Assembly (NCBI GenBank): GCA_024349245.1 | Contig: JALDNG010000006.1 | Coordinates: 5,137,001 to 5,201,000, forward strand | Reading direction: 5' to 3' | Source of the DNA: Neodontobutis hainanensis | Taxonomy: Eukaryota > Chordata > Actinopteri > Gobiiformes > Odontobutidae | DNA: 64,000 nucleotides | Part shown: piece by piece, positions 37,522-53,122 of the stretch | Layout of the letters: each line of letters begins with the position of its first letter | How positions within the stretch are numbered: position 1 is the stretch's first letter | The notes under the pieces: generated by a model | What the model was told of the DNA's origin: nothing | Database searches by the model: none | The model's input: the letters and a program-made list of their open reading frames with translations, nothing else | Program-made: the position numbers and the translations under genes

Positions 37522-40500
37522 ATGGGATGTAATTGTAGTTCGGACTACTCAGACAATGAATGGATCGAAAACTTGGACGAGATCTGTGAGCACTGCAACT
37601 GTCCCATCCCTCCACAGTCGTCTAACCAGGTAAGTGCAAATGCACGGGAATGTATAAAACAGTGTATATCTGAGACAGGACCGTCCAAATGTGCGTCAGT
37701 GTGAATAAGGTAATAGTTTATCTGTCACTTGAATTGTTTCGTTATCCCCCGAAAAGTCTGATGACATAGCCAGAGAAAAAATGATGAAATGAAAATACAG
37801 AAGCCTAATGCAGGAGTAAGTATCCCCTCAGTACCTAGGTATTGTTGGCTAATAAATGATGTTGCAGATGTAGATTAGCCAGTAACCGGGACAGGGAAAC
37901 ACAACAGGAAAATGCAATACATGCTTCTATGATAATGTCTTTAATGTCATCGCAGGTAATACACTACATTTTTCTCTTACAGAAAGGTGATCTTACAATG
38001 TGTCCTCCTATGCTTTCTCGCCAGTACACAGAGCAGCTGATTCCCTATCACTCACAACACTCACCCCCTTCCTCCCCTCTGCCAGGTAACACTACAATGT
38101 AACATGCATGGTGTAGGCAATTTTTATGTCATTATACGGCATGTTATTTTAATGTCTGTTTGTATGGATTCATAAAGACAGGGTCCATATTCACCTATTA
38201 AAATGATTATGCCGTGCTTTGTGCAGACACCCTTGCAGTGGCCAAATACAGCTATGAACCCAACCATGACGGCGACCTGGGATTTGAGAAGGGAGACAAA
38301 CTCAAAATCCTTAACAAGTAAGCTACTAATGAAAACGCAGCATATTGTTCAATGAATGAATAAATAAATGAATGGCTGTCAGTGGTTGGTCATGTCTTGT
38401 GTTTCATAATAATTTATTTTCATGTCAAAGTGTAAAAATGTAACCTTTCAGACAGAAACTACACTGACTACACTATTAGAGAAAGGAGCCATTCTTCTCA
38501 AGAACAGTCTGTGTGTTATTACTACAGATATGTGAATGGTCATATGATGTATCTGTTGACTTCTAGGGATGATCCAGAGTGGTATTTGGCAGAGTCTCTC
38601 ATCACCGGACAGCGGGGCTACATTCCATTTAACTTTGTGGCCATGAACACAGTGGAGACAGAACCGTATGTCACACAGGAAATATGACAATACTGCTCTC
38701 ATCTGTCACCCTAAAAGCATACTTTACCCCAGGGTAAGGGAAGTGGTTAGCTCATAGAGTCAACCTTTCCATGTCTTTGTGCTGCATGCAGGTGGTTCTT
38801 TAAGAACATTTCTCGAAATGATGCCATGAGAATCCTGCTTGCTCCTGGGAATACACAGGGCTCTTTTCTGATTCGAGAGAGTGAGACCACCCAAGGTGAG
38901 CTGAGAGGCTCTGACTCATGCACAAAACACACACCATCAAGCTTCTTTGTATTCCATTACATTAGTTCTTGCATTTGAGGTTTTGCCCATCCCATCTATG
39001 TTATGCTATTGTTTGAAAAGAACATAGTCAAACATGCGTAATTACTATATGAGGTTAGGCGTCATTTTAAGTGAACCACTGCACGGTCCCAGTTTTTTTT
39101 TTAATGATCTAACTACCATCTTCTAAATAATTGTTTCATTGTTTTATAATTGTTTTGTATTCTAGACATGTTCTCTTATGCGAGATCTACTTTATGTCTT
39201 CCATTGCAGGCTCATACTCTTTATCAATCAGGGATTTTGATCACAACAATGGTGATGGAGTCAAGCACTACAGGATACGCAAAATGGACAATGGTGGCTT
39301 TTACATCACAGCCAAAATATCCTTTAACTCTCTGAAGGAGCTTGTCCAGCATCACTTACGTGAGTATAACCTCCACTGTTGTTTACTAATATTGTTGCAG
39401 TTGTAAGGGAAAACTCTCAACAACTTGCACACATATTGTCTAGGTAACGCAGATGGGTTGTGCACAAAGTTGGTGAAACCGTGCCAATCGAGGGCACCAC
39501 AGAAGCCGTGGTGGCAGGATGAGTGGGAGATTCCACGTGAGTCTCTCAAGATGCTGCGCAAACTAGGAGCGGGCCAGTTTGGAGAAGTCTGGATGGGTGA
39601 GTATCAGGGATTTATAAAATAAACATTAATAAATACTCTAGGTTTTTTTGTGCTACATGGGACTCAAATCTAATTAACCACATGGATTCTAATCTGTTTA
39701 ATTCTCAATATTTTTGTGCATATACCACAAACCATATTGCCTAATCTTGGTTGCCTATGTCAGGAAGGCATTGGCTAGATCCTTTCTGCAGAGCTTGCAG
39801 AAAGGGTTTTTCTTTAATTGTAGGCTTGCTTTAGCTGGTTAAATCAAGAATAATTTCGGGCATTAGCTGAGTTATGTAACAGCAACAAAACACCCGTCAT
39901 CCTGTGGACTAAAGGAATTGTCAATCCTTGCACAACTTGTCCAGAATATTACCATAACATAATCATCTCAAGTCTTCCATAACATAACCCCTTATTATTC
40001 AATTTGTGGGGTACTTTCCACTTCTGTTTTCCATCTTGATTTGCCAACACAATCCAACACACCAAAGAAACCACACTTGATCCAAACAGGGCTATGAGCT
40101 TGAGTCTATTTCTCAGTGGCCCTCTGTATACAACAGAATTTTTTATGCTGTCTAGGTGCAGTGTTTGTTATCTATCCTTAACCAAACACTGGCTCTTAAA
40201 CACAAATGAAAAATACAAGAAACAGACTTGATTCAGAACAGATTTGAATAAATTTGTTTCTCATTTTAGTGAACACTAAATAGACTAGAGTGAATCAATC
40301 TATGTGAAAATAAATGCGCATGTGCACTAAAAATGTGTCATAAGGTGTTCAATGATAATGTCAAAACTGGTTAGATGTGTCTTTGTTTGACACTTTAAGT
40401 TAGTTTGAATTATATGTTTTTCCAGGTCTCTACAATAATGATCGAAAAGTGGCCATCAAGAATCTAAAGATGGGTGCGATGTCAATGGAAGCCTTTCTGG

Positions 40501-43500
40501 CTGAGGCCAACATGATGAAGAATCTCCAGCATAAACGCCTTGTACGGCTTTTTGCTGTGGTTAGCCAGGATCCAATCTGCATTGTAACAGAGTTCATGGA
40601 AAATGGTATGTAAAAACTATGAACATAGGAAGATCATTTTAAAAAGAAAAAGGAAAGTGTGGGCTGGGTATTTCCAAGAACTGTAGATATGATTAGGACA
40701 TCTCTTTGTTATCATACCTCTGCTTATAGTTCAGTTTAATCAACTCAAATATGCCCTAGCCTGCCTCTAATGCGTCAGTCCTCCTTAATCTCCTACCTGA
40801 ACTCCAAAGGGTGAGGGTAAGCTCCATGCCTTCAGCTAACAATGAAAGGACTTTAGTCAGCAGTGTGCCATAGAGTTTCAGGATCAAACTTGTTGTTTTG
40901 GAATTGCACTCTGGCTGCCAGTGCATATTTAAAACAAGGCTAACCTATCTACAGGGCTGTGTATGTAAAAAGACTTTCATCACATTTGCCTTCTTGTTTG
41001 CTTGCGTTTGATATAAAATAAGATCAATATGTATCAAGCGACCCAGTGAAGAGTGTTGCTTTGTTGAACTACAGACCTCTCTTCAGCGTCTCCTTATGCT
41101 CCTCCGGTATTCACCGCTTCACTGTACTGCGCTAAAATGTTTCAAAGCAAACATGAACTTTCACTTGCTTCATTGGCCCCATCTTGTAGAAGCTTTGGCG
41201 TTTACTCACCCAGGGAAAGCCTCCGGGGGCCAGTCTGTGCAGAGGGGGTGTGAAAAAAGGAGAGGTCAGTGTAATGGGTTATTGTTCACACCCGATGACG
41301 CTTGGCTGTGTTCCAGTAGCTGTATTACGCACAGTCGCCTACAGATGCACACACAAACACATGGAAAGTCTTATGTACACAAATATGAACACCTCATACT
41401 GACAAAGTATATTTGTAAATGGCTTCTTCTATTAACTGGGTTTCTGATACTCATCATTTTGTGAAGCATTTTTGTTCTCATTTGTGACGCAGCTGGCCCA
41501 TAGTCCTGGTTGGCTTGGAAATTTTTGCTCAGTTCATTAAGGCTTTTTTACTATTAAAGAAAAGACCATTGCTTTACTTTATTAGAACAATGTATTAGCA
41601 TGGTGGATCAAAATACGTGACCGAATCCTCACATTTCTTTTCACAAAAAATGCACAAGACTATGATCTAATATTATGCAATTTCCCTATTATGGGACTAA
41701 TAAAGAATTTCCTATCTTTTATTTCTTATCTTAAAGCTTTTATTCTGAAAAAAATGCATATAGAGAGACTGTGACAATAATAGCAAAGCCTTACAGCCGA
41801 AGTGAATAGAGTGGCTTTGTACAGTCTTCTCTGAGTGTCCTGTAAACCACCAACAGTGGTCCTATGAGAATCTCTTTGTCCGGACTCCACGTGTGAACAG
41901 GACACAATTACCGCCTCTGTTGCCCATAAATAAAAAGGATGGCTTGGAGTTTCCTGTCTGTTCAGTTTGTTCCTTTTTTTAAAATTTATATTTATGGAAG
42001 ACAATAACGATATAAAATAATAGGCGTGTCGATCCAACTTCCCTTTTTGACCTTGACAAAGAATGACGCAGTGGCTCTTATAGACTTTCAAAGCAGCCTT
42101 CCGGACTTAAGCACAGAAGCAAATGCCTCCTCTTTCCTGGCACAGTCATTCCTTTATTTATTTTTTATTTCAAGTATTTCCTTTGATTTCACTTGGTTGA
42201 CTGGTGTGCTATTGTTCCTCACTAATAAAAGACCACCAAACAGTTTCACAAGCTATGCATCAACATGGGTTCAAGAAGAGGTGTCCCCTGATAGAGTGCC
42301 TAAAAATAGTTCAAATATACTTACTTAACTGTAATTTTTCTTTCAGGTAGCCTGGTGGATTTCCTAAAAACACCAGAAGGAAACAGTTTGCAGATAAACA
42401 CTCTGATCGACATGGCATCTCAGGCAAGACAGTTTATTTATTCGTCTTTTTTTGGAGGGAAAAATATACTACTTTCAATGCATTTTCCTATTAATTACTA
42501 TTTATAAATTGAAAAAGAAACATGAATGTAGTGTTCTGCAGTTTTCTCACAACTCACAAAACGAGATATGTAAGTTACTTAACCAAACGTTTTTAGTATA
42601 CATACTCTTTAGCAACATGCATTGTGGGTGTGTGAATGGAAAATATAACCACAGGAAGCTAGACTGAAGGCATACGACATCTAAAAACCTAACAATTCTT
42701 CAGTCTGGGTATGCAAATCTTCTGACGCTTTAATCTTGCTCAAGAGCAGCAGACGTTTATGGAGCTTTGTGGGCAAAAAAGATGTGGTGTATGCTCCGAG
42801 TAAGTCATTTTTCTTTTTAAGTGAGGAAAGACACTGCATTTTACCACAATATTGTAGACCCAAAGGCTTATAATATAGATACTGTTAGAGATTGGAAGAT
42901 TTTGGCCCAAATGATTGCTGTCATGGTGAAAATAAACAATTAGGCCTACCTGCTGCTTTCATGCTCCAAAGCACTATTTAAAATACTTTAAGAAGAGAAA
43001 AGAATGGTGTTAGTTTTCATAAAATCGACACGCAGCATACATATCATGCTTCTGACAAGACCCTGGGCCAATGACACCTCTGTGCCAGATTTTTTAGTTT
43101 AAAACCAAAACCACTGACTTAGTAAGCATATGCAGGTACACAAATAACCATTTATCTTGTCACACAGTGCTTTGAAATTATGGGTGACCATTTTAAGGGA
43201 AATCATCAGCTGGAATCCACATATGATGTAGTATAATTGGACTACTACCTTGGTCTACCTATTTATACACAAATAATAATCTTTGAAAACTGAAGTAATT
43301 TCTGTTCAAAATGCAATGGCAGGGGTGCAGCTTTAGTGTCAGGAAATGTAGCTGGTGCATATATTGGGCAGCTGCGTACCTGGATAGAGTGAAGGTATTA
43401 AGGGTGAGGCTAGGAACTGACCTGAGGAAGTGGCTCATCATTCCACGGTTGGCCAGAGTGAACACATCTCCCTCTGAAACGCACACTGAGGCTTTATCTG

Positions 43501-44696
43501 TTGTGCCCCCTGCAGGTGGCTGACGGAATGTCCTTCATTGAACAGAAAAATTATATCCATCGAGATCTACGTGCTGCAAACATTCTGGTTTCTCATGAGC
43601 TCATCTGCAAAGTTGCTGACTTTGGACTTGCCAGACTTATTGAAGACAATGAATACACCGCCAGAGAAGGTAAGAAATGTGGAGGCTTCAAAAAGCCAGC
43701 AAAATGATAAAATCTGCAACACTGATAAGAAAAGATGTATATGAAATTATTTAGTTTTAGACTATAACGGAAATGTTTTTATTAGTTTATTTTGGTCATA
43801 TATATTTTTAAAAAATGAGGTAATTCAATAACCCGTCAACTAAAAAACACAGACGGAAATGGTGTAGGCTGAAGTTTAAACTTGTTGTCTGCCTACCCCT
43901 TTTTACATTAAAATTAAAGTTGCAGTACAACAAAACAACAATATAATAGGCTAGGTTTAAAAGCATAAACTAATTGGCCACCACTTTCATACACCATCGA
44001 CACTATTCATGCATCAATATACAGTACACACATACACATAGCCCCCTCCCACTTATTTACCCCATCACTATAATCAACCATTCTTACTTCTTTGTGTCCC
44101 GACAACACCCTTTCTTTATAACTCATTTTAAATTGCTGAATTGCAATGCTTGAGCTGTACCCAAATCATTCTAAAGTTTAACACCACACACAGACACACA
44201 CAAACTCTTCCTGGTTACCACATTTTTTTAATGATTGTGATGGTATGTTTTAATGCAGTAGCTCCACTTTTGTCATAGGTGCAAAGTTTCCTATCAAGTG
44301 GACTGCACCAGAGGCTATTAATTATGGTACTTTTACCATTAAATCTGATGTGTGGTCATTTGGGATCCTGCTAACGGAGATAGTGACCTATGGACGTATT
44401 CCATACCCTGGTACTAATACAATCAAGTACATTTTGATAATGCTGCTTACTGTGTTTGTTCTGTGAGATTCAGCAGTCATGTCATTTGTTGTTTTCTAGG
44501 CATGTCTAACCCAGAAGTGATTCAGAACCTGGAGAGAGGGTACAGAATGCCAAAGCCAGATGAGTGCCCTGATGGGCTATATGACATTATGTGTATGTGC
44601 TGGAAAGAAACACCAGAGGACAGGCCCACATTTGAATATCTGAGAAATGTTCTGGAGGATTTCTTTACTTCGACAGAGAGGCAATACCAAGATTAG
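37522..44696 (+). CDS. lck: Src-family tyrosine kinase LCK, 12 coding exons
   Basis: LCK is the membrane-anchored kinase that starts T-cell receptor signalling. Exons: 37522-37629, 37983-38085, 38227-38317, 38567-38665, 38792-38895, 39210-39359, 39444-39596, 40426-40605, 42347-42423, 43516-43669, 44279-44410, 44500-44696. The sum is 1548 nt in frame, 515 residues (human 509). The N-terminus MGCNCSS carries the myristoylation Gly and palmitoylation Cys residues. The CxxC zinc clasp CEHC marks LCK among Src kinases. Then come SH3 (ALYDY-like AVAKYSYEPNHDGDLGF), SH2 (WFFKNISRNDA, FLIRESET), and the kinase with GAGQFGEVWMG, catalytic HRDLRAAN, DFG, the activation-loop Tyr in DNEYTAREG, and the tail Tyr in ERQYQD. 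BLK is excluded by the zinc clasp. The exon ending at 42423 uses a GC donor. Confidence 0.96.
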
Positions 44697-45056
44697 CCCC
44701 AGAAGACAATATATATACATAAAAAACAAAGAAAAAAAGGACTTGTAATATTGAACTTAAGCTTGAAAATGGATGCTGGAATTTGTTTTGTTTTATAACC
44801 ATTTTCTACATTTTGAGGAGACTTAAATAATACATCTGGAGGACACAGAACTCCTAAAATAAACTGCTGGATCATCGTACAGTTACCATTGTGCTGCTTG
44901 GACAAACTGGATCATAATGTACTTGTAGTGGTACTTTTATGATCATGCAAATACTGCCAGTAACTGCTGTGGGGCTGTCAATTATATTCTGGTTAATGTT
45001 TCATATTTGTTGTCGTTTGTAATATACTTTTAATGAAGGTATGCCACCCAATGTCA

Positions 45057-45062
45057 AATAAA
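45057..45062 (+). terminator. lck: lck poly(A) signal (AATAAA)
   Basis: AATAAA about 360 bp past the lck stop codon, followed by GT/T-rich DNA, upstream of the hdac1 promoter. Confidence 0.6.
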
Positions 45063-45079
45063 AATACGCTTACTTTTAT

Positions 45080-45743
45080 AACAGGACGTGTATGGCAATT
45101 CTAAACATTTATGATGAGATAACATTGCACTGAAGTAGTATGCTTTGAATTTTTGAGAACAACAAAATCGAGGATAAATAATAAATGCACATTTTGGTGA
45201 TGTTTGTAAGTTAACTCTGTTTCAATGCAGCATAACAAAAATAACAAAATAATAATGAGACTTGATTTGGTTATAGGTTGATTGCTTAACTAATGGTAAG
45301 TATCTAGCTCTCATGTCAGTAGAATACAAATGCAGAGGTCTAGACTCTAGGCCACACACAAGGCACGGGTCAAAATCTTTGCAAGGTCTTTGCAAGTTTA
45401 GGTCTGTGAAAGCATTGTAGTTATAGTTACATAGTAATCCATGATGGAAACATTAAAGAAACAAATCACACACACAATATAGTCACACTGAAAATAATCT
45501 CAAATATCTAGACGTCTATACTTGTCACAGGGTCGATTGTAATTGAACACTACTTGTCCTAGATTTGACTCTGTGGCTTTTTATCAGTTTGATGCCGCAC
45601 GGGAGGATGTTGACACTAACGCCCCCTATTGAACACCGCGTGCATTACACTCCATTGATTTGTAAAGGACCTGCTTCTCAACTATCCGCCTCTTCTCGCC
45701 GTTGTCTCTCGGTGTGAGCTGAAAGCCAGTTTAAGGGACTAAA
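45080..45743 (+). promoter_or_regulatory. hdac1 upstream region
   Basis: About 660 bp between the end of lck and the hdac1 start codon. The last 150 bp are less AT-rich, with a pyrimidine-rich run (tccgcctcttctcgccg) before the ATG, and no TATA box was seen. This is typical of a housekeeping promoter. Function is inferred from position. Confidence 0.4.
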
Positions 45744-49217
<3,474 letters not shown>

Positions 49218-49762
49218 GGTCTACAGTAACATCCAGTGGCACCAATGCAACTTTCTAGCACTGTTTTTAATAGTGATTTGGTTAGTTTTCCATGCGGCTG
49301 CAATGGGAAACAAAGGGCAAACCTTTGTAATTATTTCCTCATGTTAAGATGGGGATTCAAACCTTTCTTTCTAGGACTTTGAAAGTCAAATTGTGTTTTT
49401 GTTTTTGTACACAGTCTCCGCTTTGTATGCTATGGGGCTTTTTCCTCACAGAGCAACTCTGTAAAATTGCTCAGTGTTTGTGTACTTTTAAGTATCAAGG
49501 ATTTAATTTATTTAAATCATAGTTTTTTTTTTGCTTTTTTATTTTTTATTCCAAGTTGTCCTGTGCCTTGTCAAAATCTAGTTAGATGCATGCTTGTACA
49601 TTAGGTACTTTTGTAAAACTTCTCATTTGATTTGCCTGCTAAGCACAAGTTATAAACTTTTTTTTTTTTTCCCCTGAAGTCTGTTTAACATTGATGCTGT
49701 ATTTTTAGACTTGAGTTTTTTTTTTAACAGATACCATCTTTGGTAAATTAATCCTGTCTGCT

Positions 49763-49768
49763 AATAAA
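49763..49768 (+). terminator. hdac1: hdac1 poly(A) signal (AATAAA)
   Basis: AATAAA about 550 bp after the hdac1 stop codon. The next gene converges from the other side. Confidence 0.65.
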
Positions 49769-49869
49769 ACTTTACTGGCAATCCAAATCTGACCATTATT
49801 GAAGTTTGAATTCAGATACAGTGCACGTGTCTTACGGAAGGCAGGACATGAATCTGTATTGTATACGTC

Positions 49870-49875
49870 TTTATT
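49870..49875 (-). terminator. Poly(A) signal of the TMEM54/KRTCAP3-family gene
   Basis: Minus-strand AATAAA about 280 bp past the stop codon of the convergent gene. It lies only about 100 bp from the hdac1 signal. Confidence 0.5.
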
Positions 49876-50150
49876 ACACAATACAAACGTGTAATTTACA
49901 TCTGAGTATCAACTACACTTTGTACACCAATAAAAAAAATGCAAAAATATTTTTATGAATAAAACTATTTGATATTAATATAATACAATTCACAGAGATA
50001 ACACATTCCTTTAGTAAAAAAAGTGTCTCTTTGAATATATATTAAAAGAAATAAAATTGCCTTGTAAAGCACAAGTGCCACACTGTAATGGGTACATTAT
50101 AAAACATAACACTTGCTGTATACATATAAAATCTTTAGTTTGGCTCTAAT

Positions 50151-52167
50151 TCAGAGCCAATTACTCTGCGCCGCTGCAGTATCACTGTCCAGTAGTTCAT
50201 GTTCTTCTGTTGCCTCTCTATCAGTCTCTTGAACTGAAGGTATTCTTTGGATTTCAACTTCTTGTTGAATACGTACCTGTAATGTAAAATAATGAAGTCC
50301 AGTAGCATTTTTTCAGTAATGGATCACGTAAAGCTTATATAAAAATATCAATTTACCTTCCTAGTCTGAACAGGCTTTCTTCTGCATGGACAGAGGTAGA
50401 GAGAGGATGTACACGCAGCAAAACAACGAAAGGAGAAGACCGTTTCCACCACTGACATCAATATGAGAGGCACCCACAGAATGAGTGTGGTTGCCTAGAT
50501 AAGACCACAAATTTAGGCCAAAAATAAATATATACACACACTAATGTAACTTTAGTTAGAAGATTAAGTAGAAATAGTACATACGTATATACGTGTAGGA
50601 TCAAACGGGCATTCATTCGTGATACTTGCAAAGATAATAGTATCATCCTGAAAATCGCAGTGTGTTAGCAGGTTTTTTCCTTTGTTAATAATTGCCTCTA
50701 CTACGGCAACACTCAAACTAATGGTGGAGGCCAAAGCCAAAAGTCCTGTAATAAAACTGATGACCAACAGGACCCATCTCTGCAAAAACAAATACAAATG
50801 TTTCAATGTCTGTATCAAGCACATGCAAAAAAATTATACATTTTTATATATATATGTCTCAAAAAACATGTTTTAACATGAGCAGCAAATGGAACACAAG
50901 CCACTCTGTCAGTGAGAGGGAAAAGGCAATTACCAGGATCCTGTTCTTCTTGTTTTTGGACAATACTATAGTTATTACCCCATCAAGGATTCCCTGTGGA
51001 ACATACAGATATGCACAACACATAGACTAGGCATTTTTTATTATTATTCATTTGCATTTTGTGTTTACTAACTACTACATACATACGTATCAATTACTTA
51101 CTATCAAGCCGGCCACTATGGCAATCACATTAGAGATAGCATACACCATAGAGCGGGCCTGTTGGTGAACATTGATGTGCCTCAACACAGCACCGTGGAC
51201 TAGTCCACCAAGAAGAAAGTTGACATGACCCACAAGCACAAGCCCCAATCCCATTTTCATCAGGGCTTTGTTGTCCTTGAGGCTGGCACAACATACTCCT
51301 AGAAAAGAGAGGCTTTTAGAACCCAGCTTGCTCAAAGAATAAAACATTAGTAGGTTATTTCATCTTAATGAACAATTACACATTGTTCTACGTTTTACAA
51401 GCTGACAGAAAGTATCATGTGAGTTTTACCATTATATATGACAAAAGGCTGTCTCCAAAGTGCACTAAAACTTGGAACGTGTTTTGGTTTTATAACAAGG
51501 TTTCAAAACGTAAGATGCCCAGCAAGAGCATATGCTCCAAAAAATAAATAAAGAGCAACTATAGTAATCCGATATATCGGGTTTGGAAAACTGAGAGGCA
51601 TTTCTTTCTTTCAGCACAGACAAACATGAAGGCCAACACCCCCTTCCTCAACTGAACAGGACCAAGCTTTGTGTGGAGTGTACAAACGCACCTGGGCTGC
51701 GGGGGTAGGAAATAAAACTGATAACTGCCACTGTCTCGCTTTATTCTCACTGCAACTTTTTGGGCAAAAATAAAACGTCTGCAGGTTTTCAAATACGCAT
51801 TTCATTTCAGAAAAAAGCATTCGAAGTTACGATTTGCGGATTTAGCATGTGGGTAAAATAATAAACTTATAGTAGGATAAAAGTAGTGGCCTAGAAGTAG
51901 CCTACATAAATGGAGAAATAACGACAGTCACTTATAGAACTCGTCTTACAACATTTTAAATATGACCTAAGATACTTAATTAACGTAACACAAACTACCT
52001 AAGCACAAAAATGAGGTAGTAAGACAGCTATAGGCTAACTTTCTGACTATCTCCTCCTCCTCCGTTTGCAACAACGCAGGCCACACCTAAAAAAAAAAAA
52101 ACTTACTATACGATACTTGTACAGGCTATTCAAACCTGTGTAAAGTAAACTTACCTAAATACGGCAT
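50151..52167 (-). CDS. tmem54/krtcap3: Four-pass membrane protein of the TMEM54/KRTCAP3 family, six exons
   Basis: Exons: 52167-52155, 51298-51102, 50993-50934, 50779-50585, 50494-50357, 50276-50151. The sum is 729 nt in frame, 242 residues. Four hydrophobic segments are visible: about 18-42 (LGLVLVGHVNFLLGGLVHG), 55-85 (ISNVIAIVAGLI onward), 90-115 (WVLLVISFITGLLALAS) and 155-180 (LILWVPLILMSVVETVFSF). The family signature CPFDPTRIY lies at the end of the last extracellular loop. A Cys-rich juxtamembrane stretch and an acidic tail (EEHELLDSDTAAAQSNWL) follow. From memory, LWVPLILMS and this tail resemble KRTCAP3, whereas human synteny near HDAC1 points to TMEM54. Function in the family is poorly known; an epithelial membrane role is likely. 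The first coding exon is only 13 nt. Confidence 0.85.
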
Positions 52168-53122
52168 GATGATGATTATGTTCCTTTACATCACATTACG
52201 GGCTGAATTGTATCAATGACATTTCTGGCAGTTTTTGACTCTGCTTTTGCTGGATCGAAGTCTTCCGTCAGACAAGGCTCACCTGCGCACGGACTACACT
52301 ACCTGAGTTGAAGCTCCGCCCACAAACCGCCAACGAGCAGCCTACTCTTCTTCTGTGAAGCTCTCAATGTTCATCTTTGATAGCGTAGGGAAAACTGAAT
52401 GGCATGCTAACTCATTGCCTGAGCTAGCATGTCATTTTTTTGTGGTTGTTTTCATTATAACATCTTCGGCACATCGACACTGTACCTGTAGCTTTTTACC
52501 TGAAATGATTTGATATTTAAGCCTCATTTGTTCACTTAGCCCATAACTAAAACAATAATGGGCTCTATAATGCCAACATTTCAATAGACCTATCAGTATT
52601 GTTCAGACTTATTAAAGGGGCACTGCATAACGTTTTAAGCTCAAAAAACTTTTTTTTATTTGCCCAAATATGAGCCGACCATAATTAGATGAGACAACTG
52701 AGACATTCTTTGTAACAGACAGAGTAGTATATAATTGAATGTGGTACAAGGTCCTCCTTAAACCACTTAACTGTTTGTATAAAATTATGTTTCACAATTA
52801 GCAGTCCATTCAGTAAACAGTACAAAATTAAACTAACCTACAGCAGAATACTCTTTTTGTGAGGGCCATTATATTTTCCTGACACATCTCTAGACAAACA
52901 CTGTAGAATCTGCTCAGTGCAGTGTATTCATCAGAATGAAAGATGAGTGTAGCACTGCATACAAAGCGTATATAAGGTCAGAGGTTCTACTTCCTTGACT
53001 GTAACACAACTACGCCTCAGCCTTGTTAGCTAATTGCCAGCACCTGTTCATCTGCCACACCTTATTAATGACACACCTGGATTCCCACAGCGATCAGTAG
53101 ATGACCCACTTCTAGTGGAAAC
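52168..53122. promoter_or_regulatory. Divergent region between the TMEM54/KRTCAP3-family gene and the ZP3-like gene
   Basis: About 950 bp between two divergent start codons. The left part must be the promoter of the minus-strand gene. The right part has a TATA box (52969-52976) and two CACCTG E-boxes (about 53041 and 53076). No protein-like open frame was seen. Confidence 0.5.
52969..52976 (+). promoter_or_regulatory. TATA box of the ZP3-like gene
   Basis: TATATAAG about 154 bp upstream of the start codon. E-boxes of the CACCTG type, the class bound by the oocyte factor FIGLA in other ZP promoters, lie close by. Oocyte expression is inferred. Confidence 0.45.

Noticed and set aside
37498..37704. 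An lck first exon that reads on to a stop at 37704
   Set aside because: The donor at 37629/37630 is a strong consensus and joins in phase to the next exon, so the extension is intron.
37522..44696. BLK instead of LCK, because mtmr9 and tdh are nearby
   Set aside because: The unique domain has MGCNCSS and the CEHC zinc clasp, and hdac1 follows; these are LCK features that BLK lacks.
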